Shown here: positions 56,956-64,000 of the stretch, piece by piece
Position numbering within the stretch: position 1 is the first letter of the stretch
Layout: every line of letters starts with the position of its first letter
Assembly (NCBI RefSeq): GCF_040807025.1
Contig: NC_090942.1
Coordinates: 68,528,911 to 68,592,910 of the forward strand
Source: Struthio camelus
Taxonomy: Eukaryota; Chordata; Aves; Struthioniformes; Struthionidae
DNA length: 64,000 nt
Direction: 5' to 3'
Position numbers and translations under genes: made by a program
Notes under the pieces: generated by a model
The model's database searches: none
Told to the model about the DNA's origin: nothing
The model's input: the letters and a program-made list of their open reading frames with translations, nothing else

Positions 56956-59900
56956 TGTGCCCAAAGCCGGCCTCCCTTTCTCAGTTCCCGCTTTCACACT
57001 AGCAAAAGCTGAGGGAAACAGCTGTGGGAAAGTCAACATCCAATTCCAACATACTACCTCCCCTTTCCAAAAGGCTGACACCAGGACAGATAAGCTGAGC
57101 AGTCCAGGGTTTTCAAGTATCTGGAACCAGCAACTGGTCATACTGTCCAGTCATCACAGCTAAGTCTACAAAGCTCCGATGGCTACACAGAGATTGGCAG
57201 CTCCAAATCAGAGAAGAAAGCATACAATTCAGTGCTCTGACTGAGCAGAGAATCGCTCAACCTACTTTGCTAACCTCTTGGGGATACAAGTCCTCCTAGA
57301 TTCAGGAATAAAACTCCTTATATCATGGCTAAGCTCAAACGAACTTGTTATGGAACAAAAAGAGTCTGTAAAGGAGTAAAACTCCTAAGTCCTTTTGAAA
57401 ATATCACTCTGTGGAGGACCAATCATTGAGACGACTATCTACCTTAAAAAAAAACAACACTCTTATAATACCTTCATTTTTCAAGGGAACACAAAGGAAG
57501 TCATATAATAAGAAAATAATTTGGTTTCCCCCAACACAGGCAGTGATTTCAAAGCTACCTAGGAGTGCTTACCAGATGCATACTCAGCTGTGAAAATAAG
57601 GAGAAAATAAAGCAAGCCAGCAATACTAATTGCTCCCTTAACTTGCTTCAAGGGATAACAAGGGGCAGGCAGACAGGGAGAGGAGGGCTTAAAAACTCTG
57701 GAGAAAAAAAAAATCAGCGTTTATTTTGCAAACTTGTAAGGACTGCTTTAGAAATTACTGTGCTGCTGCTGCTGTCACTGCACTGGAAAGACAACACTAA
57801 CTAAAGGCCATTAAGTCCCACTTGCAGTACAGTAACATCTCTAAGAACTGACAGACTCTAGCCCTGTGCCTCACCTTTGCAGGGTCCTAACTAAAGACCA
57901 ATTGACTTGCAGTCACTTGCAAACTGATCAGCCAGCAAGGACACAAACTGCATAAGCAATATGCAGTAAAACACATAGTCTGCACATCCTCCATTGCATA
58001 CCAATATAGCACCAACAACAGGATAGTCTCATGCCGGGAAGAGACCAAATTGGAAATGAGCCGCAGGTTAATATCAAACTCCCCCAAAGATGGGGTAGAG
58101 GTAAGCTTTGCACATAGCTTGTCACAAGTTGCTGATCCCTTTCACAGAGGGAACCCATATCCGTAGTTGGGTTGACAGCAAGATGCCATCCCAAATTCTT
58201 CACTGACATTAAGCTCTTGCACAGAATACTTGATATCATGTTTACTTGGATAAGCGTTGTCCCATCCTGGTTAACAAGAACAACCGAGGCCTGTTAACTT
58301 TCCTCTGCTCCAACCTAACATACATCAACACATTACCCCCAATACCTCATGCAGCTTTTAGCACTCAAAGCTTACAACGGGTAAAGATGTCTGCTGCGTG
58401 TCTCATCATAAACTTACACTGCTGTGAGTGCATCATCCCCATTATCTACTTTTTACACAGGCTTCCCACAGAATTTTAAACCATGATCAACTCTGCTGGC
58501 AAATCCAAGCCATACCCATGGCCCATGTTCAACCTTGATTATGCAAGAAACTTGCCTAGAGGCCATCCCCAAAGCAAGCAGAATTAACTCCTCCGGGAAC
58601 TAAAGACATAGTTCACTTTTTCTTTCACAGGTAAAGAACGTGCTTCTGATTTTACCTGCTGCAAAATCAGATAAATGTATTGTCAAGTAGAAAGACTTAA
58701 AATGCTAGAAAAGCAAAACATGTCATGTATATGCTTCTCCTGTTCAGGGACGGGATAAGGAAATGCGTGCACATGCACATACACGGATGTAGACATGCAG
58801 CAGAAGGCATCGCTAGAAGTTCTGTATATGCCAGTGGTAAATGCAGCACAAGAGCCTAGATAACAGTCCTATTTTACTGTGAAGCAAACGATCATTCTGC
58901 CCTGTGCTGACATTCACTGGAGGGGCTTAAATTTAGTTCTCCAGCAGAACAGACGGCAGACTTATCTTGGGTAAGAGAGCAAGATGTATTTCAAGGAGTA
59001 AGGCGAGTTGCTCTCCATGCTCCCTGTGCTAAGCCAACCTTATGTTTGTGGAGGGGGGGGTGAGGGAGGGGAAGAATGCTTTGATAAGATAAGAGGATGA
59101 AAAGTCTATTTATATTTTTTAATTAACCATGTTCTACAGTGTTATTAAGCAGCAATCAAAGATGCAGATCGTACTGATTTGATTGGCAAGAGGTGCACCA
59201 TGCCGAATATTAAGGAACTCTGTCCCTATAAATAGGTCTAATCATCACCTGAAGGCTGGAAGACGGTGATGAAAGAAAGCATTAATAAGACCAGAATTAG
59301 GCCCTGTAGCAGCCTGTACTCCACCAAGGTGCTCATGTCAGTAGGCATCTCTCATTGCAGAACGCCGAAATCCCTTACTTGCAAGCATGACTGCTTTGGG
59401 TCTCAAGACCTTCAGTAGCTATGTCAGACAAAGCTATGGAGCAGGGCTTCTTCATCTCTGGAGGAACTGTCAAGCCTGACACCTGCTAGGATTTTACTTC
59501 CCAATACTACTACTGGAGTAAGCCGAGAGCTCTCAGCTTCAGCTGTGCCCACCTTGCCCACTCCCAATGAACTAATTAAATTGGGCTGCCAGAGCTTCCC
59601 AGGCACAGAGACTGGCATGTGATACAGGCAACTGGCAAGTTTTAGAAGCTATTGCTCTCCTTCCCCCTCCTGCAAGTACATCAAGGACAAATCTACATGA
59701 TAAAGTTAAGCTAGCCACACCTCTAAAAGCTACGTCTACTCCTCTGCTTCAGCTTTAGGGTGAGAGATGCAAACCATGGATTGTCAACCTCATACTTTTA
59801 GCCTATCCTCACAGGACAGGGAATTACTATCACGGGGCAGTAGCTCAGAAGAACAGAAAAATCCATGTGGAAAAAGAATCTCACAAGGCACCTCCTATTA

Positions 59901-62900
59901 CATGCAAATACTTCCAAGGCCCCCTTTGATATTGTACTATCTATGCAGATAAGACCTTTGCAAAAGGAGTCGGCCCCCCACATCACACCACAGCCCTGCA
60001 TAAACAGCAGAGCATTGAAAAGTTTGAGCTAACACTTCGCGGGACTCAGGCTCCAAATGCATTTCACACACTGGGCATCCTGGCCTTGCAGGCCAATATT
60101 CTGCCAGGAAACAGCAGAAGAGGGTTCCATCCATTGCTGAAGCAATCCCTCCTCATCTCTCCTGGCAGCAGCCATGGGAAAAGGAAAAGCTTTTTCTGAA
60201 CTACTGGTATGATGCCACTGCTAACTACCAGATCCAGTGACATAATATCACTCGGTTCTCCATACCCAAATGGTGTGGAATTACTAGTGTTTATCACAAG
60301 AACATCATGCTGCACCAGAATGGCAGTCACCGTACTAGGTGTCTTTTTGTTAGTCGAATCTACATACTACTGGGTAACTGTTTAGTCCAAGCCAATATAC
60401 CTTGGGATCTGCACAAAAAGCACCCAAGACCCATTCAATTTAAAGTCTATGTTTTGCTCAACCTGTTGACTACCAACACGGTACAGGAAAGAGCTGTTAA
60501 GGTAACGCTATGGAGATATTCACTTTTGGGAACGTCAAGAGAGACTCTGGAATGAAGCCTGCATTCCAAAACTGTAGATGCTTTTCAAATTCCCTGAGTT
60601 GCAGACACAAAATACAATTAATATGCTGCTTTATAATGAAAAAGTAGCTTACGGTTGCTGACAGAGACTTGGAGAAGGGCAATAGAAGAGAAACGTGGTT
60701 TCTGCAAACCGGGTGCCTGATAGGAACATGTACTCCTGGGCCATGGGCTGTGTGAAAGAATGAATAAGATCAGTTGCTACTTGTCATGTGTTTGCCCTAC
60801 CCAGCTCTTTCCAGGGCATATGTGATCCTTCCTGAGCACTGAGAGCTACCAAAGGAAAACCACTAACCTGTCAGAAAGCTAACTGTGGAAGTACAAGCCC
60901 AGTACGTAAGGTAGAGTCTCTCAGGAAGCCAGGGCCTGTTAACACCTTTAGCTCAGATACATTGCTTTGCAGAAAACAGTAGCTGTCGCAGCTCCTAAAG
61001 ACAGATGACATCTATGAGCAACATGACACTAAGGCAAAGACATCGCTGATGGGTAACTAAATGCACATAAACCACAGGATTTAGTTTCTTACCAGCAGCG
61101 TTATTTCTTGGATCAAGTAAATGTGGGTGTGAGCCAATGTATCAAGAGACTCAGTGATCTTGCTCTCCATCTCCATTAGAGATTCTCCATTTCTCTAAAA
61201 ACTATTCAAAGACACTTACTTCGCTGGTTTCCCACATGTCACACTGCCTCACCCCACTTCAGGTAAAGATTCAAGATTTGAGATCTTGGAGCCCTGCTTT
61301 TATGATAGCATACATCACCTCCCTGGAAAATAGCAAAATACCTGACATTTAAAGTTGGATCACATAAATCAAGCGAGCTTAACTCTCCAGAAGACAGAAA
61401 TGCTATTACATTAAATTATTTCGTAAATAGCATCTGAAAGGTAGAGACTTAAAGAATGAGAGATGTGCTTCTATTCTCTAAGCTCCACAAGCTAAGACGG
61501 CCTCTAAGCCATCACTGCTGGCGATAACCTTTCCTCTCGATGGAGAGTGCTGCCTTAGAAGCTTGGGCAGCAGCCCTTATTGCAACGAGGCACTGAGCTG
61601 TCAGCTGCATCCTTTTGTTGAGGAAAGTCTTTTCCTCTAAGCAGAGACTGAAAATGATTTCCTTCAGTTAGATACGTAAAGCTCATTTTGATAGACAGAT
61701 GTTGATATCCACAACGAATCAGATAACCCACCCTGCGCTTGTCACCCTTGGCTCTCCTTATCATTAGTAGAGAGAAACAGGTGCTCTAACAAATAATTGA
61801 TCTTATTCTAAGGCAGCCATCTAAAACTGACCAAATGCACTATGCTCTCAAACTGCCTGCCTTGCCTTGCCTTCCCGTCCTCTCCCTACTAACTAAAAAA
61901 GAAACCTAAGTGACTAGCTTAAATAAGCCTACAACATAAGCAAAGGCAAAGAGAGTTCCAGCCCAAGCATTCAGGTGTAGCTCTTCATTTGATTTCTTAC
62001 TAGGGGGCAATTTGTTTTTGTAAGCCTAAACTACACAGAAGCTGTAAAGTCCTCTTGAAGGCCATGTACCTGCAGCAAGCTCTTAAATACTGGAGTGTTC
62101 CAGAAGCAGGCTAGCCGAAACGCTGCTGTAGAGATTCCTACAGAAAGTTTGGTTCAGAAAAATAAGACGCGTCTCAAATTTAGTATCAGCTCATATCAAC
62201 AAACAGATACTTCCCAAAATATAGCACCTTCCTGAAAACAGGATCCAGCTGCTTCCATTAATCACATACAACCTTTTGCAGAGGGACCTTAGTTACAACC
62301 CTAATGATTGCCACAGCTCGCTCTCTCAGATCCTAACTAACAAAATCCTGTTTTTCACCTCCACGTTCAGTGCTCTTTGCCCCAAAGTTATGTAGTTTTA
62401 TGGCACTCTTGGCCCATACGCACTGCTTTAGTTCAGATCCTAACATATTTAACAATCACAATCACCAAATCGCAACAAACTCACTAAGCCCACTACTGCC
62501 AGTTTTATACACTCAAAGGCAAAGGAAATAATACTTGCATTTCTGAGAGATGACAGGGTAGCAGGTGGGAACTCATTCACTAAAAGGGAATATATTCAAG
62601 GCTGTTCATGTTTGCTAGCAGGAATACCCCTACAGGGTGGCTAGGATGACAGGAGCTGACAAAAAGCTAGGCCAAAAGAATGACACCTGGGAAATCAATA
62701 ATCACAAAATAGACTGCTGGATGGACTGCATTTTGGCAAAGGTTATCTTGTGAAGAGGTCCAAGCAGAGCTGATTAGCTGCAGAAATTGCTTTTTGAGTG
62801 ATAAAAGCGATTCCCTTCAAGCTCATACACCACGGCCACAGGAAACACCACAATTTCAGATATAATCCTCCTCTTCCTCTGAACAGTCTTTAATCTTAAA

Positions 62901-64000
62901 ATAAAAAAAAAAAAAATCTGCCTTGCCTTCAGGCTTATCTCAGCGCTATTTCTCCCTAGCTCTCAATTTCTACCCTCCTCTCTTACTACTCCGACTGAGC
63001 GTGCAGTAACTACAGTTACCCGCTATTATCACAATCCAGAAGCCAGACTGCAGAGTAGTCTCCAGAGATTATCTGCTTTCAGTTTTCTTGCCAACAAACT
63101 CCAGAGTTGAGAGAAGAGAATAGTATTTTCTATCTGAAGAAATGAATATTAAAAATTCAGTTTATATCTCCAGAATGATAGAAGAAGGATACACGATAAA
63201 CCTAGCAGCCTGTGCTGCTCTGGGACCGCTTAAGGCATTTTTCTGCCTGAGGGCCTTGCGGAGGTTTCGGTATTTCCCCCTAACCAATGTATTCCCGGAA
63301 CAAACAGGTATATTGGGCAGCATTTATATCCCAGCTCTTCTTCTCGGACAAAACAAACATAATTAAATATTAGGAGGGCTTATCATCCCCCGGCTAACCT
63401 TCCTAAAAGAAAGTCTGAGCAAGGGACAGTTGACTGGAGCATCTCTGATTCTGAGGAGAACTGAAATGCAGAAAGCCTCTAAAAGGACATGCTAAAGTTG
63501 GTTTGCTTCCAGCCCTCGCCCCTGGCAAAAGCAGCACTATCTGCTCTGCTTCCTTTCACTGCTCAAGGAAGACTCCCTGTTTCAGAGGACTGCGAAGAAA
63601 TAGGGATAGTTTTGCCTTTACATTACCTGTCTCAGGATAAGCCTATAAGGCCTGCAAAACACTACCAGCAACACCTGCTGCACAATCTAAAGGAAACAAA
63701 TAGGTCATCTCAGGTCAAAGCTTAGTTGACATTTGCCTGAACCATGTGAAACGCCGCCACCACCACAGCTGGCGCTATCCAGCACTCCTTGTTGACAGCT
63801 ACATTGGAGAAGGGAGCAGAGCCAAGAAGTGCCTACATTCCTCTGACAGGAGAGGCCTCCTCTATTGGGAGGAGTCTTAGGGAAACCTGAGGTGCTGTCC
63901 AGCCTTTCAGCATTTGAGCTACTCCTTAAAAAGAAACAACAAAACGCCCAAAACACTCACCACAACTGGGTTTCTGTTCATTACTGAAGTAAATACTAAC

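Larger units (their letters stand above)
53351..64000 (-). other. 5' region of WASHC1, probable 5'-UTR intron
   Basis: The AG acceptor before coding exon 1 shows that at least one noncoding exon lies upstream on this strand. I see no CpG island here that could mark its promoter, so the start is probably beyond 64000. The stretch holds a CR1 copy (about 55617-56195), GA-rich simple repeats, a composite hairpin at 56862-56955 and no recognisable gene. Confidence 0.6.

Noticed and set aside
63142-63366. 74-codon open frame near the window end
   Set aside because: No recognisable motif, splice context or family; length is within chance expectation.

Overview
This is a vertebrate nuclear-genome window, most likely from a bird. 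It holds intron-rich genes with GT-AG splice sites, one CpG island, and 3' ends of CR1-type LINEs carrying the typical (ATTCTRTG)-like tail. It shows no bacterial operon structure, and the apparent open frames outside the exons below are mostly chance.

Two protein-coding genes lie tail to tail. DDX11 (ChlR1), an iron-sulfur DEAH-box DNA helicase for replication and sister-chromatid cohesion, runs on the + strand from a CpG-island promoter (about 60-720) to a stop at 19877. I resolved 27 coding exons. All junctions keep frame, giving about 922 residues with the helicase motifs and four Fe-S cysteines intact. WASHC1 (WASH1), the actin nucleation-promoting subunit of the endosomal WASH complex, runs on the - strand from a start codon at 53345-53343 to a stop at 21742. 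It has ten coding exons, again all in frame, giving 476 residues that end in a WH2-central-acidic module.

Region by region: 1-377 is upstream sequence and CpG island; 378-19877 is DDX11; 19878-21741 is the shared 3' flank, with an ATTAAA signal for DDX11 and AATAAA signals for WASHC1; 21742-33072 holds nine of the ten WASHC1 coding exons; 33073-53196 is one 20 kb WASHC1 intron; 53197-53350 is the first WASHC1 coding exon; 53351-64000 is further 5' sequence, probably a 5'-UTR intron, with a CR1 insertion at about 55617-56195 and no second gene that I recognise.

The two proteins do not share a pathway. The interest is the linkage. In human subtelomeres, DDX11L and WASH pseudogene copies sit in this same convergent order, so this window looks like the intact ancestral arrangement from which that duplicated block derives. 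Other points of interest are a probable N-terminal mini-exon of DDX11 spliced across a GC-rich minisatellite, a candidate poison exon in DDX11, a composite inverted repeat, and one unexplained basic/proline-rich open frame inside the large WASHC1 intron.
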